Origin: Caloranaerobacter sp050286925
Lineage (GTDB): Bacteria; Bacillota; Clostridia; Tissierellales; Thermohalobacteraceae
Assembly: GCF_050286925.1 (NCBI RefSeq)
Contig: NZ_JBFWFX010000007.1
Coordinates: forward strand, 1 to 64,000
Length of the DNA: 64,000 bases
Reading direction: 5' to 3'
Both the position numbers and the translations under genes were made by a program. Under the pieces are notes generated by a model. It ran no database searches and was not told the DNA's origin. It saw only the letters and a program-made list of their open reading frames with translations. How positions within the stretch are numbered: position 1 is the first letter of the stretch; every line of letters starts with the position of its first letter. This document shows positions 53,320-62,296 of the stretch, piece by piece.

Positions 53320-54108
53320 TTGCAGAACAATAGTGTAAGAAAATTAACTTATGGTGGATTAATGATAGCTCTTGTATTTGTAGCTACAGCTATTATACCC
53401 CAAATTCCAGTTCCTTTTACTGAAGGTTACATACATGCTGGAGATAGCATGATTTTTGTAGCTGCAATTTTATTAGGTTGGAAATATGGTGCTATAGCAG
53501 GAGGTTTAGGTTCTTCTTTAGCTGATGTATATTTAGGATATACACGTTGGGCAATCCCAACTTTGATTATTAAAGGAATAATGGGAGCAATAGTGGGTTT
53601 TGTAGTTAAAGATATGGAAGATGGTAGTTTAGCAAAAGTTAAAAAGTTATTAACAGTTATTATAGGTGTTGGATGGGTATTTTTTGGTGCAGCTTTGAAG
53701 GATTATTTAGCTGTTAAGTTAGGAAATCTTCAAAACTCAGAACTTGCAAATTATTTAGTTGAAAAGTTTGATCTAAAAGGTATTAATGAGTTACAGGCGT
53801 TGGTTGATAAAGTGCAAACTTCATTGTTAGTCGCTATTATTTCAATTCCGTTATTTATCGTTATATTGAGTTTAATACTAAAAAGGCAAGGGAAAGAAAT
53901 GGTTAGTGTAAGCAATCTTATGGGGATGACTTTAGCTGGAATATGGATGGTTATAGGATATTATGTAGCTGGAGGAATTTTAAAGGGAAATATGATAGTT
54001 CCTATTTTTAGTGTACCAGCTAATATTCTACAATTTGTTGGAGGGCTTATAATTGCTTATCCTGTTGTTTTAGGCTTAAAAAGAACAAATCTTATTAAAG
54101 GGATTTAG
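53320..54108 (+). CDS. ECF transporter substrate-binding (S) component
   Basis: 262 residues from a TTG with AGGGGGGAC upstream. About six membrane helices. The N-terminal LTYGGLMIALVFVATA and YIHAGDSMIFVAAILLGWKYGAIAGGLGSSLADVYLGYTRWAIPTLIIKG mark the ECF S-component family. It binds a vitamin or precursor and works with the shared EcfAA'T module, not encoded here. Longer than usual, with an extra loop near 110-165. The substrate cannot be told. Confidence 0.85.
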   Translation: MQNNSVRKLTYGGLMIALVFVATAIIPQIPVPFTEGYIHAGDSMIFVAAILLGWKYGAIAGGLGSSLADVYLGYTRWAIPTLIIKGIMGAIVGFVVKDMEDGSLAKVKKLLTVIIGVGWVFFGAALKDYLAVKLGNLQNSELANYLVEKFDLKGINELQALVDKVQTSLLVAIISIPLFIVILSLILKRQGKEMVSVSNLMGMTLAGIWMVIGYYVAGGILKGNMIVPIFSVPANILQFVGGLIIAYPVVLGLKRTNLIKGI

Positions 54109-54109
54109 T

Positions 54110-54139
54110 AGTCTTAGACTTTACAGTCTGAGACTTTTT
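54110..54139 (+). terminator. Terminator of the ECF gene
   Basis: AGTCTTAGACT/AGTCTGAGACT, 11 bp with one U-G pair and a 4-base loop, then TTTTT. Confidence 0.85.
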
Positions 54140-54209
54140 CTTTATACTTATAATCATAAAATAAATAAGAAAGAATAAAATATATGTAGCTTTATACGGG
54201 AGGGATTAG

Positions 54210-54944
54210 ATGAAATTAACTGTATTAGGTAATAATGGACCCTATCCTAGACCAGGAGGAGCTTGTTCAGGATATTTGTTTGAAGCGGATAACAGAAAAA
54301 TTTTGATTGATTGTGGGAATGGAGTATTATCTAGACTACTTAAAATATGTAGCATTAAGGATATTGATATTATTATACTTACTCATTTGCATAGTGACCA
54401 TATAAGTGATATTATGGTTATGAAATACGCAATAGGTGTCAATAAAATGAAAGGCAAGTGTAATATAACTATACCTTTATATACACCTACTGATGATTAT
54501 GAAATGGTAAAAAGGCTCAATTATAATAATTCGTTTAACATAATTCCGATAGAAGAAGATACCATTATTAATTTAGACGATATTGAGATTACTTTTAAAA
54601 GAATGAAACATCCAATTAAGACTTTTGCTGTCAAACTAAGAAAAGGTAGAAAAACTTTTGTATATTCATCAGATACTTCATATAATGAATCTTTAATAGA
54701 TTTTTCAAAAAATGCTGATTTACTGCTTTGTGAAGCGGGAGTACTTGAAGAAGATAGAGAAGACAATGCTCCTCATTTATCTGCTAAACAAGCTGGTGAG
54801 ATTGGTAAAAAAGCAGGAGTAAAAAGATTGATATTGACCCATTTTTGGCCAGAATACAATTTAGAAAGAGTAAAGATAGAAGCTAGTCAAACATTTGATT
54901 CAATTTTAGAACTTAGTCAAGAAATGAAAACTTATTATATTTAA
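54210..54944 (+). CDS. MBL-fold metallohydrolase (RNase Z-like group)
   Basis: 244 residues. Metal-site motifs: THLHSDHISD (about residues 58-67), MKHPI with the third His, SSDT, and LILTHFWP. N-terminal VLGNNGPYPRPGGACSGYLFE is the usual start of YhfI-like members. These hydrolyse phosphoesters, but cellular substrates are generally unknown. Start ATG with GGGAGGG upstream. Confidence 0.88.
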   Translation: MKLTVLGNNGPYPRPGGACSGYLFEADNRKILIDCGNGVLSRLLKICSIKDIDIIILTHLHSDHISDIMVMKYAIGVNKMKGKCNITIPLYTPTDDYEMVKRLNYNNSFNIIPIEEDTIINLDDIEITFKRMKHPIKTFAVKLRKGRKTFVYSSDTSYNESLIDFSKNADLLLCEAGVLEEDREDNAPHLSAKQAGEIGKKAGVKRLILTHFWPEYNLERVKIEASQTFDSILELSQEMKTYYI

Positions 54945-54962
54945 ATATTAAACTAATAAAAA

Positions 54963-54989
54963 GAGGATTAGAGTATCTCTCTAATCCTC
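54963..54989. terminator. Bidirectional terminator
   Basis: GAGGATTAGAG/CTCTAATCCTC, a perfect 11-bp stem, between the MBL gene and the convergent small-protein gene. Confidence 0.8.
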
Positions 54990-55170
54990 AAAATTTTATA
55001 CCCCAAAATCTTTCTTCTTCTAGAAGAACTTTTTGAGTTAATCCGTTATTTTGTAAATTCGATGTCATGTTTTTATGATGAGGAGTTTCTATAAATTTGA
55101 TACCTAAAAGTATTGCTAAACAAAATACTAAGAGTATCAAATCGACTAGTGTTCTATTCTGTTTTAACAT
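54988..55170 (-). CDS. 60-residue single-helix membrane protein
   Basis: Start ATG with TAGGAGG upstream on the minus strand, 14 bases after the transporter stop, so the two are one operon. A single membrane helix (about residues 8-27) and a polar outer tail (EEERFWGIKF at the end). No family recognised. The position suggests an accessory to the transporter, but that is inference. Confidence 0.6.
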   Translation of the reverse strand: MLKQNRTLVDLILLVFCLAILLGIKFIETPHHKNMTSNLQNNGLTQKVLLEEERFWGIKF

Positions 55171-55184
55171 AAATATTCCTCCTA

Positions 55185-56462
55185 CTAGATATAAAATACT
55201 ATCAAGTATACTGTAGATATTAAAACAGATATAATCATAATTGGAAACCCTACTTTAATAAAATCTATGAATGTAAGTCTATATTTTGTTTTTTCTAGCA
55301 TTCCAGCAACAATTACATTAGCTGATGCACCAACTAAACTACCGTTGCCCCCTAAGCAAGCTCCTAAAGCTAATGCCCACCAAAGAGGAATAGTGTTAAT
55401 ATTTGACATAGCTCCAATACTTTTTATTAATGGAATCATTGTTGCAACAAAAGGAATATTATCAATAAACGCAGAAGCAATAGCAGACACCCAAATAATC
55501 ATTAATGTAGTTAAAAAAAGATTACCTTTTGTTACGAAAACTACTTTTTCTGCTAAAGCTTCTATTATTCCAACTTCCTCAAGAGCACCAACTAGAACGA
55601 ATAGCCCTGCGAAGAAAAAGATAGTAGTCCATTCTAATTCAATTAAAATTTCCTCCGGATTTATTTTACTTAAAACTAGTAATGTAGAAGCTCCTATAAG
55701 TGCTACTGTAGCAGATTCAAATTCAAAAACTTGATGTAATGCAAATCCTATAATAGTAAATCCTAAAACTATTAGACTCTTTTTAAGTAGAGAATAGTCT
55801 TTTATAGCTTTGTATTCGTCAAAATTCATTATTCGTTTTTTATGTTCTTCATCGACATTAAGCTCTTTGCCATATATTAATTTTAATATAAAAATTACAA
55901 CTATAAAGATAATTACTACTACTGGACCTAAATTAAAAAGAAAATCAAGAAATCCTAAGCCAGTTGCACTTCCAATCATAATATTAGGAGGGTCTCCGAT
56001 TAATGTGGCTGTTCCACCAATATTTGCTGAAAGTATTTCAGGTAGTAAAAATGGTATAGGGTTAAGGTTTAATGTATCTGTAATAACTAAAGTAACTGGA
56101 GCTAATAACAGAACTGTAGTTACATTATCTAAAAGTGCTGATGAAATAGCAGTTATTATTGAAAAGGATAAGATAATTTTCCACGGATCACCTTTAGCTA
56201 ATTTTGCTGATTTAATAGCGATATATTGAAATACTCCCGTTCGTTTAGTTATAGTTACAATAATCATCATGCCGATTAATAATCCTATCGTATTAAAATC
56301 GATAGATTCAAAGGCATATTCCTGACTAATTACTTTAAGACCTAGCATTATTGCCGCACCTAATAGTGCAACTGCAGTTCTGTTAATTTTTTCTGAAATA
56401 ATGAAAGCATAAGTTAATATAAATACAATCGCAGCGATATAAACGTGAGAATTTGTTAGCAT
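55185..56462 (-). CDS. ArsB/NhaD-type ion transporter
   Basis: 425 residues from the ATG at 56462 with AAAAGGAG upstream on the minus strand; a longer frame to 56492 lacks a site. Ten or more membrane helices. LLDNVTTVLLLAPVT, NIGGTATLIGDPPNIMIGSA, FIDNIPFVATMIPL and GNGSLVGASANVIVAG are the paired signatures of the ArsB/NhaD/P-protein family. The transported ion (arsenite, sodium/proton or dicarboxylate) cannot be decided; no ars genes lie nearby. Upstream of a 60-residue membrane protein. Confidence 0.9.
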   Translation of the reverse strand: MLTNSHVYIAAIVFILTYAFIISEKINRTAVALLGAAIMLGLKVISQEYAFESIDFNTIGLLIGMMIIVTITKRTGVFQYIAIKSAKLAKGDPWKIILSFSIITAISSALLDNVTTVLLLAPVTLVITDTLNLNPIPFLLPEILSANIGGTATLIGDPPNIMIGSATGLGFLDFLFNLGPVVVIIFIVVIFILKLIYGKELNVDEEHKKRIMNFDEYKAIKDYSLLKKSLIVLGFTIIGFALHQVFEFESATVALIGASTLLVLSKINPEEILIELEWTTIFFFAGLFVLVGALEEVGIIEALAEKVVFVTKGNLFLTTLMIIWVSAIASAFIDNIPFVATMIPLIKSIGAMSNINTIPLWWALALGACLGGNGSLVGASANVIVAGMLEKTKYRLTFIDFIKVGFPIMIISVLISTVYLIVFYI

Positions 56463-56627
56463 ATCAACAACTCCTTTTAAATATATGGGCACGATTATTA
56501 TTTTACTCCTATATCAAAATAATTTAAAATCTTATCTGTAACTCTAATATGTTAAATTAACTAATATTCCATTATTATTTTAGAATATCTCTAAAATTCA
56601 TACTTATACTAATTATTTTAAAAATAC

Positions 56628-56685
56628 AAAAATGGCCAAAGACCGTTAGAATGTTGACAAATTTAGACGGTCAAAGGCCATTTTT
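56628..56685. terminator. Large bidirectional terminator
   Basis: AAAAATGGCC/GGCCATTTTT (10 bp) and, after a symmetric AAA/AAA internal loop, GACCGT/ACGGTC (6 bp). The arms supply T runs on both strands. It lies just past the stop of the 56690 gene. Confidence 0.85.
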
Positions 56686-56689
56686 GAAA

Positions 56690-57169
56690 TTAAAGAGTAT
56701 CTGGATCTTTTTTGAAATAAACTCTTTCACAGTTTTCTTTTGCTGTCTTTATAATGTCTTGTATTTCTTTAATCTTAGATTTTATTGAATCGGCATATTC
56801 ACGAGGTACATTATAATAAAGGTAAAGGTCTTCAAAATTTCTAATGGTTTTGTTCATTTCTCTATTTATATCAACAAACAAATCAAAAACTCTAGAGTTT
56901 TTTGCATTTTTAAACTGCTCGATATCAATTTTTATCGTTTCAATTACATCTTCTTCACATTTGAAAGTACCTGCAGGTTCAGGATAAGGTTCTATCCTTT
57001 CTAAAAAGTATTTATTATTTTTATTAACGTTATATACATATGAAATCTTTGTTCCATCTAAGTCAAATGTAACATAGCACATGTAAGAGTTTATTATATC
57101 AATCTTAGCTCCCATTTGCGTAAGTATCATATCATGTCTGTTAATTTCAGCTTTCATATATTTTCTCAT
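56690..57169 (-). CDS. Conserved-looking protein of unknown function
   Basis: 159 residues. An N-terminal beta-rich part (residues 1-60) is followed by long charged helices. No membrane segment. Start ATG with AAGGAGG upstream on the minus strand; divergent from comEC. No family recognised. Confidence 0.7.
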   Translation of the reverse strand: MRKYMKAEINRHDMILTQMGAKIDIINSYMCYVTFDLDGTKISYVYNVNKNNKYFLERIEPYPEPAGTFKCEEDVIETIKIDIEQFKNAKNSRVFDLFVDINREMNKTIRNFEDLYLYYNVPREYADSIKSKIKEIQDIIKTAKENCERVYFKKDPDTL

Positions 57170-57227
57170 AAATATACCTCCTTAATCAACTTAAAATAAT
57201 TATATCACAATTTTGAAATTAGAAACA

Positions 57228-57257
57228 TTTAACAAAAAATTTTTTTAAATGATATAA
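57228..57257 (+). promoter_or_regulatory. Possible promoter of comEC
   Basis: TTAACA followed at about 18 bases by TATAAT, some 35 bases before the comEC start. Weak because of the AT-rich context. Confidence 0.35.
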
Positions 57258-57291
57258 TTATTTTAAAGTAAATTTCAATGGGGTTTTAAGT

Positions 57292-59616
57292 ATGAAAAGA
57301 CCATTTTCTTATTTTTTATTTCCATATATCCTTGGAATTTATTTTGGATATAAATTTCATATTGCAACAAAGTTATTACTTATAGGGTTACTGCTTTCTG
57401 TAGTTTTGATTATATTATCAATTTCAAAAGAAAAGTTATTTATATATTCTTTGGTTTTATCAGTTTTTTTTATTGGATATTATAATACTAATAGCATAAT
57501 GAGGGGAGATAGATTAGATTTTTTATATGATAATAAAGTAGAATATACAGGTATAATAAAAAAAGAAATTATTAAAAATTCGTCTTACTCAAAATATGTG
57601 TTAATTACTGATTATATTAAAATTAATGGGACTACTTATCATATAAAAGAAAAAGTGCTGCTGAATATTAATGGAAAAAAGACTTTTGAAGAAGGGGATA
57701 AAATAAAGGGAGTTGGACTTGTAAAAAGGCCTAAGGTAAATACAAATCCGAGATTATTTAATTATAGACTTTATTTGAAGACACAAAATATAAATTTAAT
57801 AATATATTCAAAAGATTATTCAATTTATTTATTATCTAAAAACAATTTGAATTTTCTTGAGTATAATGCTCAACTAATTCGAAAAAAATTTTTGAATGTA
57901 CTGGATATGACATTATCAGAAGAAAATAGTTCAATAATTAAATCAATTATATTGGGAAAAAGTTCGTATTTAAATAAAGATACACTTAATAGTTTTAGAG
58001 AGGTGGGTGTATCTCACGTATTAGCAGTATCAGGACTTCATGTAGGAATAATTTCAGCTTTTTTTCTTTTTATTTTTGCTATATTACAATTAGATAAAAG
58101 ATTGTCTACAATTATTACAATCATATTAATCTGGAGTTATGGTTACATAGTAGAATTTCCTCCGTCAGTATTAAGAGCTTCAATTATCTTTACAGTACTA
58201 ATGGCTTCTAATTTGACTTTGAGAAGATATGATGCAGTAAACAGTATTTTATTTAGTGCTTTTATTTTACTTATTTTTAAACCTCTATGGATTTTTAATA
58301 TAGGTTTTCAGCTATCGTTTGTATCGGCTTTAGCATTGGTGTTATTTACAAAGAGAATAGAATCGTTATTAAATATAAATAACAAAATTATAAATATGAT
58401 ATCTCCTATTTTAGCTGTGCAAATTGGTATATTACCGCTACTGTCATATCATTTTAATAATATATCTTTAATGGCGATAATAACTAACTTAATTTTAGTT
58501 CCGATATTATCTATTTCAGTTATAGGTGGGTTTATTTTAATTTTCATTTCTTCTCTTAATATAAATATTGCATTATTTTTAGGAATATTATTGAATACAA
58601 TTTTAGATTTTACTAGATTTTTAATAAATATTTTCAGTAAATTTCCATACAAAAAATTAATATTACCTCAACCGTTATTTGAAAGCATTATTTACTATTA
58701 TCTTGCTGTTTTTATATTTTTAGGTTTTATTAAGTTTGATTTACTATCTGTAAAGATTAAGAAAGCTTTTTTGATATGTACTTTATTTACTATACTACTG
58801 ATGGCATCCTATATTACTTTACAAAGTAATGTAGAAATAGAATTTCTAGATGTTGGACAAGGTGATTGTAGTTTGATTAACGTTAATAATGAGAAATTTT
58901 TTTTAATAGATACTGGAGGTTCACTTGCAGGGGAATTTGACATTGGTGAAAATATACTCTATCCATATTTAGTTAAAAAGGGTATTTTTGCTTTAGATGG
59001 AGTTTTTATATCTCATTTTCACGAAGACCATTGTGAAGCTTTATCAAAATTAATTGAAAGGCTTAAAATAAGAAATATATTTATATCATATAAGAATGTG
59101 AAGAATGACCTTTATTTAGATATTATTAAAAAAGCAGCAGAAAAAGATATACCTATTAAAATATTAACTAGAGGTGATAAAATAAAGATAACTAAAAATG
59201 TATCGTTTGAAGTCTTATATCCTAATAAAGATATAAATAAAAGTAAATATGAAAATGAGAATAACTTGTCTATGGTATTGCTTTTAGATGCATATGGGAA
59301 AAAAGTTTTGTTTACTGGAGATATAGAGTCTGAAGTTGAGAAAATTGTGTCAAGTCAAAATAATATAGACATAGACATTCTTAAAGTACCTCACCATGGT
59401 AGTAATACATCTTCAACTGAAGAATTTTTAAAATCAGTTAAACCCGAATATGGTATTATAAGTGTAGGTATCAATTATTTTGGACATCCTAGCGAAGAAG
59501 TGCTAAAAAGGTATAAAAAGCACAATATACGAATTTATAGAACTGATAAAGATGGATTAGTTACGATACAAATTACACCAAGCAAATATAAGATATATGG
59601 GTTTATTAACAATTAA
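57292..59616 (+). CDS. comEC: DNA uptake channel protein ComEC/Rec2
   Basis: 774 residues. An N-terminal hydrophobic pair and OB-like domain (about 1-190) precede the competence membrane domain (FREVGVSHVLAVSGLHVGI, PPSVLRAS). The C-terminal metallo-beta-lactamase-like domain shows FLDVGQGDCSLI, ISHFHEDHCEAL, LFTGDIE and KVPHHGSNTSS. Forms the inner-membrane channel for single-stranded DNA in transformation, and works with ComEA (3585). Its stop overlaps the open frame of holA but precedes its start. Confidence 0.95.
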   Translation: MKRPFSYFLFPYILGIYFGYKFHIATKLLLIGLLLSVVLIILSISKEKLFIYSLVLSVFFIGYYNTNSIMRGDRLDFLYDNKVEYTGIIKKEIIKNSSYSKYVLITDYIKINGTTYHIKEKVLLNINGKKTFEEGDKIKGVGLVKRPKVNTNPRLFNYRLYLKTQNINLIIYSKDYSIYLLSKNNLNFLEYNAQLIRKKFLNVLDMTLSEENSSIIKSIILGKSSYLNKDTLNSFREVGVSHVLAVSGLHVGIISAFFLFIFAILQLDKRLSTIITIILIWSYGYIVEFPPSVLRASIIFTVLMASNLTLRRYDAVNSILFSAFILLIFKPLWIFNIGFQLSFVSALALVLFTKRIESLLNINNKIINMISPILAVQIGILPLLSYHFNNISLMAIITNLILVPILSISVIGGFILIFISSLNINIALFLGILLNTILDFTRFLINIFSKFPYKKLILPQPLFESIIYYYLAVFIFLGFIKFDLLSVKIKKAFLICTLFTILLMASYITLQSNVEIEFLDVGQGDCSLINVNNEKFFLIDTGGSLAGEFDIGENILYPYLVKKGIFALDGVFISHFHEDHCEALSKLIERLKIRNIFISYKNVKNDLYLDIIKKAAEKDIPIKILTRGDKIKITKNVSFEVLYPNKDINKSKYENENNLSMVLLLDAYGKKVLFTGDIESEVEKIVSSQNNIDIDILKVPHHGSNTSSTEEFLKSVKPEYGIISVGINYFGHPSEEVLKRYKKHNIRIYRTDKDGLVTIQITPSKYKIYGFINN

Positions 59617-59641
59617 AACTTTAAGACTAAGGAGTGTTATT

Positions 59642-60682
59642 ATGAGTTATAAACAAATTTTAAGTGATATTCAAAATAATGATTTAAAAAGAGTTTATCT
59701 TATATATGGTAAGGAAAACTATTTGATAGACTGGATAATAAATGAGATAAAAGAAAAGTATATAGATAAAAATTTTGAGACTCTTAATTATGTGCATTTA
59801 GATGGAAAAGAAGTAAGTGTAGATTCAATTATAAATGCCTGTGAAACGTTACCTTTTATGTCAGATAAAAAAATTGTGATTATAGAGAATTTAGTATTTT
59901 TAACAGGTGGAAAATTAAACAGTAAAGAAGATGAACAGCGTTTAAATGAATATATTTCTAAAATAAGTAGTTTTACTTGTTTAATTTTTATTGTTAGAGA
60001 AGAAAAAATCGATAATAGAAAAAAAATAGTAAAGAGCATAAAAAATGTTGGTATGGTTGTTGAATTATCAAAAATAAAAGGAGACGATTTGATTAAATGG
60101 GTATCTAAGATGTTTAGTAAATATAATAAAAATATAACTAAAAATAACATTTCATATTTTATTGAAAACACTGGATATTTAGAATTTAGTAGTGATAAGA
60201 CACTCTATGATTTAGAAAATGAAATTATAAAAATATGTAATTATTTGGGAGATAGAAAGGAAGTTAAAATTGAAGATATAGATAAAGTTTTGGTTCGAAG
60301 TCTTGAAAATAATATTTTTAAATTAGTCGATTCAGTTGGACGAAAGAAGACAGATAAGGCATTAACAATTTTGAATGAGATGATATTAAATAATGAACCG
60401 ATACAGTTAATTTTACATATGGTTATTAAACAAATTAGACTTTTATTTATGACAAAACTTTTAGAAGGAAAAGGATATAGTCAAGGTGTTATTGCACAAA
60501 AATTGGGAGTACAGAATTTTGTAGTAAAAAAGTTGATTGAACAAAGCAGAAATTTTGGAATTGAAGAATTGCAAAGTGCATTTGAAAGATGTTTGAAAGT
60601 AGATGAAAGCATTAAAAAAGGTGAAATAGAGAGTAGACTAGCACTTGAAATGCTAATTGTTGAGTTTTCAAGAAGCATTTAA
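59642..60682 (+). CDS. holA: DNA polymerase III, delta subunit
   Basis: 346 residues from the ATG at 59642, which has AAGGAGTG upstream; the frame is open from 59597 but lacks a site. KRVYLIYGKENYLIDW at the start, LPFMSDKKIVIIENL, and the C-terminal DESIKKGEIESRLALEMLIVEFS are typical HolA. Opens the beta sliding clamp as part of the clamp loader. comEC-holA-rpsT is a conserved Firmicute order. Confidence 0.95.
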   Translation: MSYKQILSDIQNNDLKRVYLIYGKENYLIDWIINEIKEKYIDKNFETLNYVHLDGKEVSVDSIINACETLPFMSDKKIVIIENLVFLTGGKLNSKEDEQRLNEYISKISSFTCLIFIVREEKIDNRKKIVKSIKNVGMVVELSKIKGDDLIKWVSKMFSKYNKNITKNNISYFIENTGYLEFSSDKTLYDLENEIIKICNYLGDRKEVKIEDIDKVLVRSLENNIFKLVDSVGRKKTDKALTILNEMILNNEPIQLILHMVIKQIRLLFMTKLLEGKGYSQGVIAQKLGVQNFVVKKLIEQSRNFGIEELQSAFERCLKVDESIKKGEIESRLALEMLIVEFSRSI

Positions 60683-60690
60683 AAGTTTTC

Positions 60691-60720
60691 AAAAAAAATA
60701 ATTCGGGCTTTTGCCCGAAG
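60691..60720 (-). terminator. Terminator between holA and rpsT
   Basis: TTCGGGC/GCCCGAA with a 4-base loop. The T run is on the minus strand, so it serves rpsT and possibly holA as well. Confidence 0.75.
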
Positions 60721-60740
60721 TATAAGTATTGCATATTTAA

Positions 60741-61004
60741 TTAAACAGCTTCATTTAATTTCTTAGCTAAACGGCTAACCTTTCTTGAAGCTGCATTTTT
60801 ATGGATAGTTCCTTTTGCAGCAGCTCTATAAAGTTTTTTCTCAACTAATCTAAATAAGTTTTTAGCTTCTTCAATATTTCCGCTTTCTAATGCTTTATTA
60901 AATTTTCTGATGTAAGTCTTGATTTCTGACTTTCTTCTCTTATTTATAGCAGTTCTTTTTTCTATAACTCTAATTCTCTTCTTAGCTGATTTAATATTCG
61001 CCAT
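60741..61004 (-). CDS. rpsT: 30S ribosomal protein S20
   Basis: 87 residues from the ATG at 61004, preceded on the minus strand by GAAGGGGGTGA; a longer frame to 61097 lacks support. MANIKSAKKRIR, LYRAAAKGTIHKNAASRKVSRLAKKL are the S20 signature; it binds 16S rRNA early in 30S assembly. Divergent from gpr. Confidence 0.97.
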   Translation of the reverse strand: MANIKSAKKRIRVIEKRTAINKRRKSEIKTYIRKFNKALESGNIEEAKNLFRLVEKKLYRAAAKGTIHKNAASRKVSRLAKKLNEAV

Positions 61005-61211
61005 AGGTTCACCCCCTTCAATTGCAATTGACAAATGATATTTTACCATGAACATATATAAATTGCAAGAAAAATATGTTATTTCTTTTATTCCCATGTA
61101 TCAGAAAAATTATGCGGTCAATAAGATAAATTTGAAAACAAAAATAAGAATAAATAATTTAATAAAGAGTTAACATAAAGATACTACTAACTATATAAAG
61201 GTGGTGTTAGG

Positions 61212-62186
61212 ATGTTACAAATAAGAACTGATCTAGCTATTGAAGCAAGAGAGTTATATAAAGAAAGAAATAATGTTGAAGTATCTGGAGTTGAAGTTGA
61301 GAGAGAGGAAAAAGAAAATTACACAATAACAAGAGTAAAAATAGTTAATGAAAATGGTATGGCCCAAATGGGAAAGCCAATAGGTAATTATATTACTATT
61401 GAAGCACCAGCATTAAAAAAAGCTGATCAGGATTTAAAAGATGAGATTAGTAAAGTATTAGCTAAAGAACTTAAGGCTTTACACAAACTTGATAAAAGTA
61501 ATAAAACTTTAGTTGTAGGTTTGGGTAATTGGAATGTAACTCCTGATGCTTTAGGTCCGAAAGTAGTGGATAAAATTTTAGTTACAAGACATTACTTTGA
61601 AGCTTACAAAAAGACTGAAGATGAAACAATGGCAAATGTTTCCGCTATTTCTCCAGGTGTAATGGGACTTACTGGGATTGAAACAGGAGAAATAATAAAA
61701 GGTGTTGTTGAAAAGATTAAACCAGATTTGGTTATAGCTGTAGATGCATTAGCATCTAGAAAAATGGAGAGAGTAAGCAGTACTATTCAGATTTCTGATA
61801 CAGGGATTAGTCCTGGTTCTGGTGTAGGAAATAAAAGGAAAGGTTTGAACAAAGAATATCTAGGTGTTCCAGTTATAGCGATAGGTGTACCTACTGTTGT
61901 TGATGCTGCAACAATGGTAAATGATACTATTGATATGATAATAAGTGAAATGAAAAAACAAGCTAAGGTTGGTGGTAATTTTTATTCTATGTTAGAAGAA
62001 ATGGAAAGTGAAGATAAATATCAGCTAATTAGAGAAGTATTAAATCCTTATATGGGAAATGTTATGGTTACTCCAAAAGAAGTTGATGATTTGATTAACG
62101 ACCTTTCAAAAGTAATTGCAAATGGGTTGAATATTTCATTGCATCCGGGAATTGATTTGAAAGATGTAAATAAGTATTTAAATTAG
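61212..62186 (+). CDS. gpr: Spore protease GPR (germination endopeptidase)
   Basis: 324 residues. RTDLAIEARELYKE at the N-terminus (with the autoprocessing region), VVGLGNWNVTPDALGPKV, SAISPGVMGLTG, DALASRK, and NPYMGNVMVTPKEVDDLI. An atypical aspartic protease made as a zymogen in the forespore, it degrades SASPs such as that at 14945 during germination. Start ATG with AAGGTGGTG upstream. No confident sigma-G promoter could be placed. Confidence 0.97.
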   Translation: MLQIRTDLAIEARELYKERNNVEVSGVEVEREEKENYTITRVKIVNENGMAQMGKPIGNYITIEAPALKKADQDLKDEISKVLAKELKALHKLDKSNKTLVVGLGNWNVTPDALGPKVVDKILVTRHYFEAYKKTEDETMANVSAISPGVMGLTGIETGEIIKGVVEKIKPDLVIAVDALASRKMERVSSTIQISDTGISPGSGVGNKRKGLNKEYLGVPVIAIGVPTVVDAATMVNDTIDMIISEMKKQAKVGGNFYSMLEEMESEDKYQLIREVLNPYMGNVMVTPKEVDDLINDLSKVIANGLNISLHPGIDLKDVNKYLN

Positions 62187-62218
62187 CGACTTAAAGCTTA
62201 GGCTTAGGTCGCTTTTTT
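62185..62218 (+). terminator. Terminator of gpr
   Basis: AGCGACTTAA/TTAGGTCGCT, 10 bp with one U-G pair and a 9-base loop, then TTTTTT. The left arm includes the gpr stop codon. Confidence 0.85.
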
Positions 62219-62296
62219 CTATCATAATAACAAAATTTATGGAATATAATTTCATATAGTAGTCTAACATTAGAGAAATATAGGGGAGTGTTACCT

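Noticed and set aside
55267..56229. Two plus-strand frames of 155 and 139 residues over the transporter gene
   Set aside because: Shadows of the minus-strand membrane protein, without starts supported by a ribosome binding site.
61120..61211. Sigma-G promoter for gpr
   Set aside because: CATA-like and GAATA-like boxes exist, but no pair has acceptable spacing.
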